Positions 1 through 14,100 of a DNA stretch of 64,000 bases are shown piece after piece. The stretch's first letter is position 1. Every line of letters starts with the position of its first letter. The notes below the pieces were generated by a model, which was not told the origin of the DNA, ran no database searches, and was given only the letters and a program-made list of their open reading frames with translations. Made by a program: the position numbers and the translations under genes. The stretch is from Callaeas wilsoni (taxonomy: Eukaryota > Chordata > Aves > Passeriformes > Callaeidae), in NCBI GenBank assembly GCA_013398955.1, contig VWPU01011840.1:62001-126000 (forward strand), written 5' to 3'.

Positions 1-690
1 TGACGTTGCCTAGATTTAAACTTAGCTGTGTTGCATGGAGATCCACAGTCAGTGATGGGAGCTGGGGTAGCTGCAGTCAGACCAGGGAAGTGCAGAAAGA
101 GGATTGTGAAACACCATTACCAGAGAGAAAAGCTTTCTCAACTTCTCCACACAATAAAAATCAGATCAAGGTCATTTTGTGTCTAAAGCTGTACTCCAAG
201 CTCTGAACACTGACAGGATGAGCCTTTGCTGGTGTTATGTGCTAATCACTTGTCTGGTGCATATTTTACAGACGTATTTGTGCAGATGACATGACACAAG
301 GTCCATGTTTGTGGGTGCCAATACTTCATAATTCCTGATCACTGTGCCTTAGTCGCCTCATGGTGGTGATGACAAGGACGGTATCTACAGATACAAGGAT
401 CATAATTCTGTCATAAAGTACTCAAGAGATAAAAGCAGCAGTTGATTCTGGTGATTATAGCAGTTGTTATTGTGTGCAGTTGTAGCGGGCTTTCTAACAA
501 AGCTTCAGCTTGGTCTCTTTAACATATTAGTCCTCAGGAACATACTGGCACAAATTCTCTCTCTACTGACACAGTTAGGATTTGTGTGTATTCAAACAAC
601 TTAAAAGAAAAAAAGTACAAAAATTGGAAATAGCCAGCCAAGAAATCTTCCCAGTTTTCTGTTGTATTTAATTTCTTTTCTATTGTTGGA

Positions 691-724
<34 letters not shown>

Positions 725-1047
725 GATGATTTTTGTAGGTTGTACTTGTTCCAGTTTGAGTTATTCATACATTTCAAGTAAGATCTGTTTTTTAAAACCA
801 CAGGTTAAAAAACACCCCGACATTTAGAGCAGAAGGGCATCAGTCATCACTAATCATGGCAGTGTTTCAGGTGTCTGTACTTGTGAGCTAGTAGCTATTA
901 AGAACTCCATGTAGTCAGTGGGTGCCAGAGCTTCTGTTTGGGTTGCCTAGATTTTGCTGTAGTACAAATGAGCTAAAGACTAGGCAGGCATGCTTTGTGA
1001 AGAAATACATGGACATGCAAATTGCCCAATATAGTATAGAGCATTTC

Positions 1048-1830
1048 ATGGAATCACAGAATGGTTTGGTTTGGAAGGAGCCTTGAACAATAATCTAGTC
1101 CAACCCCACTGCCATGGTCAGGGACATCTTCCACTAGACCACTTTGCTCAAAGCCCGATCCAGCTTCGAGGGATCCACATCCGCAACTTCTCTGGTCAAC
1201 TTGTTCAAGTACCTCACCACTCTCACAGTAAAGAATTTCTTCCATGTACCTAATCTAAATCTGTCCTCTTTCGGTTTAAAACCATTACCCCGTATTGCTT
1301 GTCCTATCAATGCAGGCCTTGGTAAAAAGACTGTCCCCATCTTTCTTCTAAATCCACTTTATATATTGAAAAGCCACAATTAGGTCACCCCAGAGCCTTC
1401 TCTTCTCCATGCTAAACAACCCCAGCTCTCTCAGCCTGTCTCCACAGGTCTTTCCTGTGCTGAGGCCCCCTGAGCTCGAAGCAGTCCTCCCTGTGGGATT
1501 TCACTAGGGCAGAGTAGAACGGGAAAGGGGAAGATCACCTCTCTCAACCTGCTCTTCAGGCCTCTTTTGGTGTAACCCTGTGTATTGTTGGCTTTCTGGG
1601 GTGCAGGTTACATCCAGGAGGTTTTATCCACTGCAATCTCCAAGTCTTTCCTAACAGGGCTACTCTCTATCAGTTCACCACCCAGCCTGAACTGATATGG
1701 GTGATTGTCCCAGTCCAGCTGCAAGACCTTGCACTTTATTGCATTTCATGAAGTTCGTATTAGCCCAGTCCTTAAGCCTGTCAATGTCCCTCTGGATGGC
1801 ATCCCACTTGTCAGTGGAATACCTGCTAGT
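1048..1830 (-). mobile_element. CR1 LINE, 3' fragment, antisense to EYA1
   Basis: The left end, tggaatcacagaatgg, is the complement of the short ATTCTGTGATTCCA-type tandem motif that terminates avian CR1 elements. The following sequence (tccaaccccactgccatggt, then agaccactttgctcaaagcc) is the usual CR1 3' UTR read backwards. Further right, phrases like gcaagaccttgcacttt and tgtccctctggatggcatcc continue the same family. About 0.78 kb is preserved with small changes, so this is an old 5'-truncated copy. Open frames inside it are artefacts of the repeat. The right boundary is approximate. Confidence 0.9.
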
Positions 1831-4800
1831 GCAAAGAGGTTTGTGGTAGGCAGCAAGCTAGCTTTTAGTGGTAGGAGACCTGTCTCCAAGGTGGTATACT
1901 AAAATTAATTCCTGTGAAAATAACAAAACATGTTTCGTCTACGTATTCTGCCTAATTAGACATTCAACGGTGTTCCTTCCACAGACAGAACTAACATTCT
2001 TGTCTCTTTCCCAGGAAATAAAATACCAAATGCTGGCATGCTTCTCAGGTAGCTGTTGTACCTGCCTGTTACAGCTAGGTTCTGCAGTGTTTGAAATACC
2101 AGATTTAGGATCAGCTAGTTAGGAGATGGTGTATTGAAGGACAGTGGGAAGGTACCTGGAAGCCATTGCAATACTTGTATCAAAGCTGTATATAGGCAGG
2201 GTCTGTTACTGGAATCCCAGACCTACCTCATGTATGTCAGTGTTAACAGCAGCAGAAACCTCAGTGCTGGGCTGCAGAGGCAAGCTCTGAAAGGCAACGT
2301 GCAGATTGCTGTGTCATGGGGAATATGAAACAGCGCTTTGAAAATTCTCTTACAACCGGCAGTGAAACAATAGAGCTTTTTTTAAAAGCCCAAGACTTTT
2401 TGGAAATTAAGAGATGCAAAATTGACTGCAAGAAATTTAACAGATTGAGAACTTTGCAACCAATAGCAGGTTTCAAAACACTGTCTTACGTTATATTGCT
2501 GACACATAAAAATGCCCTTAATGAATTTTTATTTTTGAGAGGTTGCAAAGTTGGTGGTATGTGCCACAGAGCTTTTCTACAGTGCAAATCATTCCCTAAG
2601 CACAGATACAGTACACTGCTTGATGATTCGTCATATTAGATCTAAAACTTGGTAATAATGTGATTCATCCTGAAGGCCTCTTAGTGCCAGAATTGTTATT
2701 TCAGATTTGAATAGGTTCATTTTAGTTTAAAAATGAATTTCGTTTAGTTCATTTAATTTTAGTTAAATTATTGGAAACAATAGAGCACTAAGGTCAAATA
2801 AATTAATAAATAGTTGATAATAATGCTAAAAGCAATTAACGTATTCATTATTGTATTGCTTTTATTTTATTCTTGTGTAGAGCGGCTTCACTTTGGCTTT
2901 TAATATTTCATGGAACTGATATGAACAACTTTTTTTTAACATTTTATTTAAATATTATAAATTTGATAACATTGAACAAAATCTTATCTACTACTATAGA
3001 TGTCAAGACTGTAGTTACAACTTGTTCATAATACTAAGTATTCCATTATTAGTTTATAATCTAAAAAGTTTCATAAATTCAAATAACAAGCCTGAACAGT
3101 AGATTTGGTGTTTTGGTCTCTGATTAAGGTGACAGATGTGTAAAATCTCATATAGCCAGTCAAGTCCCTGGTGCAGCTGCAAGTGCTAAAGAGTGCAAGT
3201 TATTCCAGCTAAGATCAACATTAATTTGCACTCAAATATCTTTCCCAGCCTGCCCTTTTTATTAACGTAATGCAGTTATTTTGTGCTGATTCCACTACTT
3301 TGTGGCAAACTATTTTTTTCTCATTGGACTCTTCCAATACGAAAACCCAGAGGCAAACCAAAGAGAACATAATAGTCACCTTTAGAAAAAATATCTCCTG
3401 ACTGATGTAGGTGGTACCGTCTTAAAATCTCAAATTTGAATTATTTATGTTGATCTTTTGAGTGGATTAGTCGCTGAAAATTATGTATTGTAATTATTTT
3501 AGGAAAGCTAGGTGAAACTGTCATCCTTACCTGCTATTTTGCAGGACGAAAGTACATTATCCAGTCCTAACATAAGTACAAAGATTTGAAACCACAGCTT
3601 AAGCATCTTAGCAATATGCATGGTAGGTGGTTTCTATCAATCTTGTCAGCCTAGGTTTAATTTTGGCATGAATTTACAATGTTGTTTACAAGTCGTTTGT
3701 TATCATGAAAGCCATCATGCAGTTTTTGCTGGTGTGGTTATGTGTGAGTGCTACGATTGAAGTTTAAATGTTAAGAAAATATGCATACATATGAATTTTA
3801 AACATATCTGTCTGTGCTGAGTTTTTAGGTTGTTTTGTTTGTTGATTTGGTTTGGTTTTTTGGTAGCAATTATATTAAAATGTTTCCACAGGGAGAAAAA
3901 TTTAAAAGTTTCTTTCATTCATTTTCTTTTAAAAGCACGAAAGGAGTGCTTGAAGTTGGTTCCCAAAATGTTTGAGTTTCACAGTCTCAGGAGATTTCTA
4001 CTGTTTCAGTGTGGTTACAATAAGGCCTCTATCTGAATTTCATCCAGTTCAATGGTCTAATGAAACTGTAAAGAAAGGGGGAGAGCATTATTTCCTTTAC
4101 TCATTGCGGTACCACTTCTATTTTTCTGTGTTTTAAAGTAAAATTTGACTGTTGTAATTGCATTTGTAAAAATTTTCCTTGGATATGTTCAAGGGGCTGG
4201 GTGATCCTATAGTAGACTAAAACTACCCGAAAGCGTGCTGTTAAAGCATGAGGCTTTAATGAGGACTTTAAAAAAGTGTAAACAAAAAGTTTAACAAAAG
4301 AAACATTGAGATATTGAAGGAATGGAGTACTGATTTTATTTTTTTGGGTTCTCCAAGACCCTCGTCCAGTCAGAGCAAGGCAGTCCAGGCGTCATGTGAA
4401 GGTTGCCTGTAGCACTGTGCAGTCAGGAGATGAGTTCATGCGTGTTCACTGGCAGCAGGGCACAGACTGCCGGCACGAGCACTGGCTCAGCCGAAACGCT
4501 GTCACGAGAAAGATCAGCTTTATCTAAGCAAGTGGTGCTCTCTGAACTGTGGAAAACCGCTCCAATCAGTTAAAATGTCTCATCTTTTTCCTCTGCGTGT
4601 TTGTGTGATTCACATTGCGAACGTAAAGGATGGATACACAGGGGAATAACTCCTTCCCGAGCACTGTTGGGCAAGGGGGAGAGGCAGTAGAAGCAGCAGT
4701 TGGAACGCGAGTAAGAGGGTTTCCAGGAATTTTCTTTGACTTTGAAAAGTTTAAAAATATAAGTCAAATATTTAAATTCGTTTATTGGAACAAAATGTAT

Positions 4801-7800
4801 ATATTTTTCTGAAAGGTGTGTTCACAAGCTCAAAACTCCCATTATTGCCTTAGTTGGATGAGTAAAGCATAAATCAAACCATGATTACCTACAAACAAGG
4901 ATTTAGAAGCAGAACAAAATAGACAGTGAAAACATACACCACCTTTTTTTTTTCTTCCATCAGTTTAATAAATTCAGACAGAAATTTGAATACAAGCAAT
5001 ACAACCTCTGACTCCCAAACTGTCAAGAGGACTGGCTAACAGAATTAACGTCTCTTTCCTGAATCTAATCTCCACTAGTTTGGTATTTAACACAGCAAAT
5101 ATAGTGACTAGCAGAAGTATCTTCCACAAAAAAATCATAAAGCAAACAAGTGTTTTTCTAATTGTTTTATCTTGTAAATTCACAAATCTTGTTTTACCAC
5201 AGGAAGGTAGAAAAAAACAAAAAAGTTTTGTATTAATGCAAATTTTTACTTTATGGTAAAAACCACACTCAAATGTCTATGTTATGTAGTATTTCATGTA
5301 TTGGGAAAGACTCTCTAATTTTTAATACCACATTGTATATTAGGAAAAAACCCTGAATACTGCTTGACTAATTCAAATTCAGTCTTTTTAAAAATTATTA
5401 TTTAAATTTTACTTAAATGAAATACTGTGAAAAAGTAATTTTAAAAACTTGCTAACAACAGAAAAGCTTTTACTAAGAAATTAAATAACAATGTGGTAAT
5501 ATAGCTTTTATGTATGAACCACATGTGGTCATGCAAAGGGTTAAGCTGTGTGATTTCAGGATAAAAGGTTTCCTGAGTTGACTATTATTCCTATGGTCTG
5601 CCAACAACTTTGCAATAAATGGAATGATTTTTATGGGAATGTGGTTATTCACAGCAAGACTACAGTTGGTGTCAGTATGAAAAATTCTTCTTTAGTAGAT
5701 TCTCTCAGCAGGAATAACAGATCTAAAAGAAAGGCAAAAAGTAGCTACAGAGAACTCTGGCTGGTGTTGGTGACAAATTATGTTTACAAAATGATGTGGT
5801 AACCCATTGAAAAAGAAGAAATCAGAACAACAGTAAATCAGAGTATTGCTCCTCTAAGTACTGCTGTTCCAAAACAAGTTACCTGTGATTGTATTGTTTA
5901 ATAGCTCATTTTTCTTGACCGTAAAGCAAATGAGACTTCTAGGCTATCAGTTGCAGGGGTGTGAAAAAATGCTTCAGAAATCAGTAAAATTACCTCAAAG
6001 TTATACCACAGTCCATGGCAGAACATAAAATATTGGTAGGTATGAATTAAAATAATTCAGGAGAAAGGAAAAAAAATCACTAAATTAGAGTTTAATATAA
6101 TTTTATAATTATTGGCTATATTTATAATTTTTATGAGTGCTATTATTTCTTGTATCACTTGTCTATTTTTTGCATCCTTTTGATTTTTGAAATGATATTA
6201 TTAGAAGAAAATTGTGATGGAGAATGCATTAAAATATTGATGCACTTAGTATTAACAATTATCTCATTTACATTTGGTTTGTGATAAGCTTTCAGAATGC
6301 TAAAAAGATTAACCCACTGCTTAAGTCTGCAGCACCACCACTACAGCTGGTATTATCTTCCATTCAAAATGAGGATTAAAGTTACGTAGAATTTAATGAT
6401 TCTCTTACAACCATACAGCAACTTTGTGGGTTTTAGTTGTCCCACCATAGCTAAGTTAAGTTGTTGGAATATGAAGGAGATTGTTATTATTTGTATTGTT
6501 TGTTTGGGTTTTTTAAAAAATGAAATAGGTAGCAGCTCTTTTAAGAAGTAAACACGACAGCTTTGAGTGTTTCCTGCTCTTTGTTTTCCTCATGGACAAT
6601 TACCCCAGTTCTATTTAAAGCATTTCATTTGCAAGCCTGTCTAGGAGCATTGCAAAACTTCAGGTTTTTTCATTATGGCATGAATTTCATGTGTTGTGCT
6701 GGGATCACCAATGATGTGCCAGCAAGGAAGAAAATCAACCTAGATGTGTCAATGTCAGTAAAAAAGAAAAAATATCCAATATAAAGCAACTGTGTTGTTG
6801 ATAGGTGGAGGTCTACCACTGTTGAGATAAAGGGGTAGGTTTACTGACCTAAATGTAAATATTAACCATGATGATGCCAAAGAAAATAAATTTCTTAGAC
6901 AATTACATTTCACTTTCTCTCAAAATAGAAAAACAGCATGTGCGTTCTTTAATATTCTAAAAAGTGTTTCTTCAACAGAAATATTTTCAAAACAATCGAT
7001 GAAAGAAAAACTTCTTGCTTGAGAAGAGTTTTCAGAAGAGTATAATAGTTAAAGATGAGCTGAAAGTGGAATCAGCTCTTGGTGACGGTTGAATGTAATA
7101 ATTCATTATTGTTTTTGCCAGATGACCTTCATTTAGCAATAAACAGCGGACAGAAGCTCATATTCAGACCTCTAGGTCTGGTTCTACTGCTATGAGAAAT
7201 AGCTGCTTTCCTTGAGGCACATATGTGATTTTGGCAGAGTTGGTCTGATTTGGCTGTGATTGGAGGATGGACCCTGGAAAGTCTTAGCGAACCTTTGGCT
7301 CTTCATTTCCTAATTGGTTAGCTAGATGTTGAATAAGAAACACCTGTACTCACTTCTTAAAAAAAAAACCAACCCACCAAACATAGAAAGGACTGTAGAA
7401 CATACTGAAAATAGATTTCTGGGTCATCAGACTCAAAAAAATAAGCAATTGCAGGAAGGACTGTTGAATAAGCCTTATTCCTGGTGAGATACAAGGGATG
7501 GTTTCAGGGAGAGGAAAGCTTCAAACAGAGCTGACTGAATTATTTTCCTCCCACCCCCAAATACCATAAGGATGGCAGCTGAACAAATCTTTGGTCACCC
7601 AGAGTGGAGTCATCGGGCCCCTACAGAGGAATATCTATTCAAAAATTACTTTTCTCATTCAGTTGAAATAAGAGTTCACCTCCTCCCAATGTTTGTGATG
7701 TCTGTAATGGGAACCTCCTGACCAGATAGTGACTAGGGATGCTTTATGAGAAGCATGTGATTCAACTTCTAATAGTTCTTCTTCATCAACAGAGAGCTCT

Positions 7801-10800
7801 GGGAAAGCCAAATGTAATTATTCCAAAACCTTTTAACAGCATTAGATTTATTTTTAGAGATATAAACTTTAATTTTAAAGTACTGTAAGTTCTATGAAGA
7901 GTTTGCAAAGGCAAGTTCACTTTCTAAGGAACCCGTCAACAGTTGTGAACTCCCTTCCAGTAAGGCATCACAGCAGTTCTCTTTGCACAGTCAGGCTGAG
8001 ACACAAAGCCCATCTATTTGCATTTAATTTTCCACAGTAGCAATTCAGGAACAGCTCAGTTGCAGTGCAGGAAGGAAGGGTAGAGAGAGGAAAGGAAATA
8101 CAAATCACGGTACAGAGTTTTTCCTAATAGGTATGTGAGGGAATGACTGAAAATAGTTTCTCATCTATGTGATGCTTCTACCATGGGTGACTTGTAGAAA
8201 GTTCATGAAGTTCCACTTCATGAGTGTGGGACTAAATTACATCACACATGTAGCTGTAGGTAAATGAACAAAAATGCAAAACAAAGTCTTCATTCAGGCA
8301 GAACTGTGGCTTTGCTGGTGTGTGTAAAACACAGCCAAAAGCCTCAACCCATCTGAAATGCAAGATGCCTGGCTGTTGTGGAATGTGCTGCTGTAATTCC
8401 TGAGTGTTAGAGCTACAATGAATAACAAATACCTCCTTTGCTCACTTGAGAAGACCATTCCTATAGGCTTATGCAACTTATTAACCACTTAATTTCTTTC
8501 ACATGGCAAATGACAAGTACCTTCATGCTAGGTGCCACTAAAAATAGAGCCTATACAATTTCCTTTCTCGAGAGGATCACATGGGTTGTTCTTTGCACAT
8601 GTACAGCTGAGCTAAAATACCCAGGAGCCTACCATGCTCATAGCATCACTTTATCACTTTATTTACCTTTCTGTTGCTTCTCCCTGAGTTGCCAGCTGGG
8701 GTTAAACCACCACAGGCTGTAAGGTGTCACAAAAACTCTCATCTCTCTAGCTGGCACTCTTAGAGCTTTGACAAAGGATAGTTGTCTTCTGCTCTGCCTG
8801 GGCAAGGCAGTGATGACTCAGCTCACTCCCTACTTCTGCCACTGAGCAGCAGCACAGGGGCCAACATCTGCCCCACAGCACTGAGACTGGGAAAGAAAAG
8901 GAAAGAGAAAATTCAAAGTGTTATGGAAAGATCTTCAGGCTGCCCGTAGAAGAAAATGGTTTTGCTGCCCATACTGGCAAGGTTAGCAGAGAGAATTTTA
9001 AACCCTGGCTTTGTCTCACTAGCAGACAATTACGAAGGTGGGAGACTCGCTCTCTCAAAGCATTGTAGCTTTCATTTTAAATATATGCATTTAGAAGGCT
9101 ATCTACAGCACCAAGGCCCTGCAAGTTTAAATGGTCATGTGGAACTGAAGGACACAGCTTAGATCATCTTGTGAAAATTTCCACATGAACACCTCGTTTC
9201 CTGAGAAATGAGACATTATTTTAAGGCTTTTGTGGAAAAATCATTCTTTTCATAAGTTTATTTTTTAGCTTCTTTAAAATGTAAGTATATTTTAACAATC
9301 TGTAGCATATAGCTTCAACAAAATGTATACGTTCCTAAAAGTATACTTTCAAGTAAATGTGTTTGGGAATAATTAATTACATTCTCATGAGATTCATGGC
9401 TTTTTTTACTTCTTAAAATAGCTTCATATTTTATTTTCACTGTCTTTCATTAATCATAATTTTTTTTTCTCTTTACAAAAGTATATATTAGCAGATAGTA
9501 AGAATCATATCATAAAGAAAGTATTTACATGTGAAGTGTTGGCCTTTTAAAATACAGTTAATTTGACACTTTGAACTTAACACTCTTCTCTCCAGGAGTG
9601 ACACAGACTCTTTAAGCAGATACACTTGAGTTTTATTTAGCTGTTTCTATCTATTGGTAAAATTCTTTCTTCAACATCCCCCCTCTTCCCTTCACTTTTC
9701 CTGCAAAATATACAGAAATAGAATAACAAATTATTTTGTCAGAGTTGGAGCAAGAATTGATTGTTAGCGAGGCACTCTAAACCACTTTTCTGAGTAACTG
9801 GTATATTACAGAACCAGAATAATTTTACGTTTTATCTTATCTGAACAACTGGAATGTAACCAGTGTATCCAGAACGATAGGGAGTGTCTCTGAACTGAAA
9901 TCTGAACAAGAAATTTACACCCTATGGCAGGTGAGAAAGCTCTGGGGTTTAGAGGACTGCAGTTATTGTGATTGTCCTGAGTTCTGCTGACCCTCTTCTA
10001 GAGGTATGATTTTACTTTTTGGTCTTCCTTTTCAATAGAAAGATTTTAGAGTATGGAGTAATATATACAGAGACAATATGAGTTCTTGAAATATCTGCTT
10101 CATGAAATTTGTGAAGCAAAGAAAACTAACAAAACAGAGTTTTCTTTTGCTGTGGGAATGTAGCTGGCACACTGCAGCTGCCATATAGATACTTCTTTAG
10201 GTCGTGTTTTATTTTAAATTGGATTCTTCCAGTTACAAGGTGTAGTTGAAATGAAAATGTAAACCTTGGTTTTAGCATAGCTACTTCAATAAACATAAGT
10301 TGCAGAATAAGATCTGCATTTATTTTGGAATAAACATTGTTTACTTTAGGAGTGTCATATTTGATCCAAATGCATTTGTTGATGTGAGCAAGCAAAATAG
10401 GATTTTAATCACTTTTTCTATTAGAAAAGAATGGCATCCATTGTGTGCTATAAAAGGGTTATGTGTTCATTGCAGGAGAGTACTTTAAAGTCCTTGGCTG
10501 TGAAAAAGAGTTTGTAAATAATTTCAGTTCTTAGTCCTCAGTGTTTATAACAGCTAATAGTTTTTATATATAATTTTTTTTTTTGTTCTGATGTTCTATT
10601 TTAACAATAAAAGATAGGATTTGGGAGGGGTTTGGTAGGGTTTTTCTGGGCATTTTTTGCACTATAAGCTTCTCTTTATAGTCTTAAGTTTAAAATGGGA
10701 GCATTTTGAAAGCCTTCGCAGCCCAGTTTAATTCCTTGACTGTTCATCCACAAATTGTCAGACAGAATGAAGTGGATTTCAAGAACTCTCTTTGTTCTTA

Positions 10801-11131
10801 ATATCCTGTGCCTGACCCACAGGTAATCTGCACCTTTTTTCTTCAGCGATGAATAATTGTGGTGGGAAAGAAGAGAAAATGTTAGGGTCACAAAGTGCAG
10901 GCTAGACAGAGATGACAGGTCCTGCCAATTGAGTGCCAGTGTTGAGAAGCTGCGAACCGCAGTCCCTGCTCTTTCACATGGATTTGTGCTGCACGTTAAC
11001 AGGCGCTCCGCGATGACGGGTTAGGAAGTTCAGCACTTCAGCCTTTGTTGCCTTGGCTTGAAAGGAAGTGCAGAGGGTTTTGTATATTTAGCAAGCACAG
11101 AAGTACAGTAGAGGAGCATTAGGCACAGGTC

Positions 11132-11172
11132 ATACTATATATACACACACGCACACAGAGTATACACATATG
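11132..11172. repeat. TA/CA microsatellite
   Basis: Imperfect alternation of ta and ca dinucleotides within the large EYA1 intron. Confidence 0.7.
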
Positions 11173-14100
11173 CTGTTGTTCAATTTTCCAACCTGTACAT
11201 ACCAGAGATTTTATCCTTTTAGTCAAGTAAAAGCCAGAGGTTTACTTCTAAAGCTTAATGAATGCTGGTAAATAGTGTTGGGGTCCTTTCATGTTATTTG
11301 TCTGAAATTTAGGATAGATACTGGTCGAAGCAATCTGCTTTTCATTTTGCTGGAAGGTGGTAACAACTATGAGTAAAAAGATGTAGACAGCAACAGTTTG
11401 GGGGGAAGGGGGATGTTAAATGATTGTTCACAAACTAGCTTTTGAATATGTAATTGTTGCCTGGAAAAAAAAAATTCTGACAATCTATAATTCTGTGATT
11501 CTCAAAGAAGCATGTTGTGATGGCCAATAGGAGTGATGAGTATTCGTGGAACAGATAATAGTCTTAAAGGGTATATACAACTGAAAGGGTATATATCTTA
11601 TTCCTGGAAAAGACATAAACAGAGGTATTGCTGTCATAAAAAGCTGCATTAAAAACACAGCAGTGTTCACTTGGGGATTTTTTTTGGATTTTTTTTTTTT
11701 TTACAGGTACATCACATTTATAAAGGATTGCATCTTTAACTTATTTTGCTAGATCTGTTCTCACATGTACATGACCAAATTTCTCTACTGTTCAGTAGGG
11801 AAAATGAAGCAGTGGATATAATTGCGTAATGACAGATATGAGAGGAACAGAGAATCCCAGCAATCATTTCCTGTGAGTTGGCCAGCTTCCAGGATGTCTC
11901 AATGGGCCCGCTGATGTAAAGGCAAAATGAAAATAGCTCATGCTGAAGGGTGGTTGTTGGTTGGGGTTTTTTTTCCTCTCTCATTTGACTTTGCAGACTA
12001 AGGTATTGAAACAATTAGTTGGCAGTGTGGTGTTAGTTTTCTCACGGTAAATTAAGAAGATTAACCAAATGTGGAAATGTATTTTAGCTATAATCAGCAG
12101 ATTTGAAACTGTAGTACTTCGGCATCCTCTGAGGTTATGTTAATATTATTCACATTATTCCTCTTTATAATGTGCAGACTTTTCCAGAGTTACCTTATGT
12201 CAGTGTTTATTCAAAGACACCAGAATTATTAGATTTATTTTTGTTAGTTTTGTAACACAGAAATGTAGAGGATCAGCATGCTAGCTGTTGCGTCGCTCCA
12301 CTTGGCGTGTAGTATTGGCACAGATAAGAGAACTATTATAACAGTCTTAATCTCTTTTTTTATTATTATTGTTATTAATTTTCCTACAGTAAATTGAGTA
12401 GTGAAGCATATTTTATGTAATTATGGCAGAAGTAGACAACTTGACGGGTGGTAGTGAAGGAGCAAAGTAATATAAATATTTGCAGAACATTTCTGCCATA
12501 AGTTAATGCGTTGCATATGAATCTTTATAAAGATCCTAAGTTAGTTTAAAGGAATGATTCCAGAGGACTACATAGGTCCAGGCATTTTAAGAGCTGTGAA
12601 TGATGACTGTGGAGCATCTCTGGGAGTTTTTGGCTTGTCATACAAAAACAGAAAAGAGAAGGAGGAAAACGTAGCAGGAAGAAGTTAACAAATGCTTTGG
12701 GAATGGAGGAGGGAGAAGACATAAGTTTTCCATGTACAAATCTTAGGCTAGACTCACCTAGTCATTAATTTTTGATTGCTGTTTATCTTTGGCTTGCTGC
12801 ATTTCACTGGAGACATTCACTTGGCAAATGATTGCAGCAGCTTTAAGTTGCTCCTGCAAGCACATATCTGCTGCTGCTTCAAGCTGCAAAGCAGAGCTGA
12901 TGGAAGGGATGGAGAAACAAGTCTCAGTTATTCCATGCAACATCTGTTGGTTTAATTGAGCTGCTGCAGGAGATTCAAGGTAAGCTACCAGCTGTGGCAC
13001 ACAAAGGTCTGAGGGACACAAACACATGGATCCATGCAAGCCAGCTCTGTGAAAGAACAATAAAGGACAGCATGGACAGTAACTTCTTAAGCTACTATCG
13101 GTACATTTTCCGGGTTACACATGCTGACACTCCCATTTTCCCTGAAAGTATTATGTCTAAACAATACCAAGTGCATTTTGCTTTCCAGGGATTGATCAGA
13201 AAGTGCAGAGCTGCATCTCAGCCTGTCTGACTGAAACACAAATCTTCAGTACAAACATGTTATCACTTGTAGTTCCTCCTGAAGATTTCAAACTGTATAC
13301 ACTGAAGTTGCCAGGTCAACACCTTTAGTAGCAAAGCACAGCTAGCTACATAAGCTTTATATGTAAGCCACAGGATATTTTTCTCCTTACTTGCCAATTC
13401 AGCCTATTTTAAATGAGAATCCCATATTTTTAATTTTCTGCTTTGGACTTGACTGCTAAACTGATTCTGTCATAATAAAATACATCTGCATAAATAACAG
13501 TGTTTCTACAGGGACTTTCAGTATTCGTTTCAGATATCGCTTTGCTGGAGAAATTAGGGGGAGAATTCTAGTACTGTATTTCCTATAAAAATTTCACAAA
13601 AGTGTCAAATACATTTGTAAGAGTTTGAAATGGTAAGCCTGCAAACAAACTTTTTTTTTCCTGGATGGCCATTTAGCTGTAAGTCAGCTCCCCTCACAGA
13701 AGCTTTTCTGAGAAGTGCTTGAGGATTTTAGAGTCCATGTGTATACATACCTTTGTGAAAATGTTCTGTTGGAAGGGCATACTTTATTTTTTGGGCAGTG
13801 TTTTACCATATCCCTGATTATGGTGCATATTGAGCTAACTGCTATTTTAAGTTGTTCACTGTCTGTGTGCTTGCTTATATCTAATCAGAGGACTGAGCAG
13901 TGTCTCAGGTAGCTCACAAACAGAATGCTCCGCACAAACCAAGCAGGTGAAAACAAATACAAGGGGTTCTGATGGAAGGATGGACCACATCAATTAATGA
14001 TGGGCGGGTAATTGGCTTCTTTGAAGAATTACTGCTAAATAACTTCCCTGCTAAAAGAGCAATTGCTAAATGAGCGTTTTTCCTTCCCATGTTCAGGGGT

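Noticed and set aside
11480..11505. CR1-like terminal motif (tctataattctgtgattct)
   Set aside because: No CR1 sequence precedes it, so the similarity to the short terminal repeat is probably chance.
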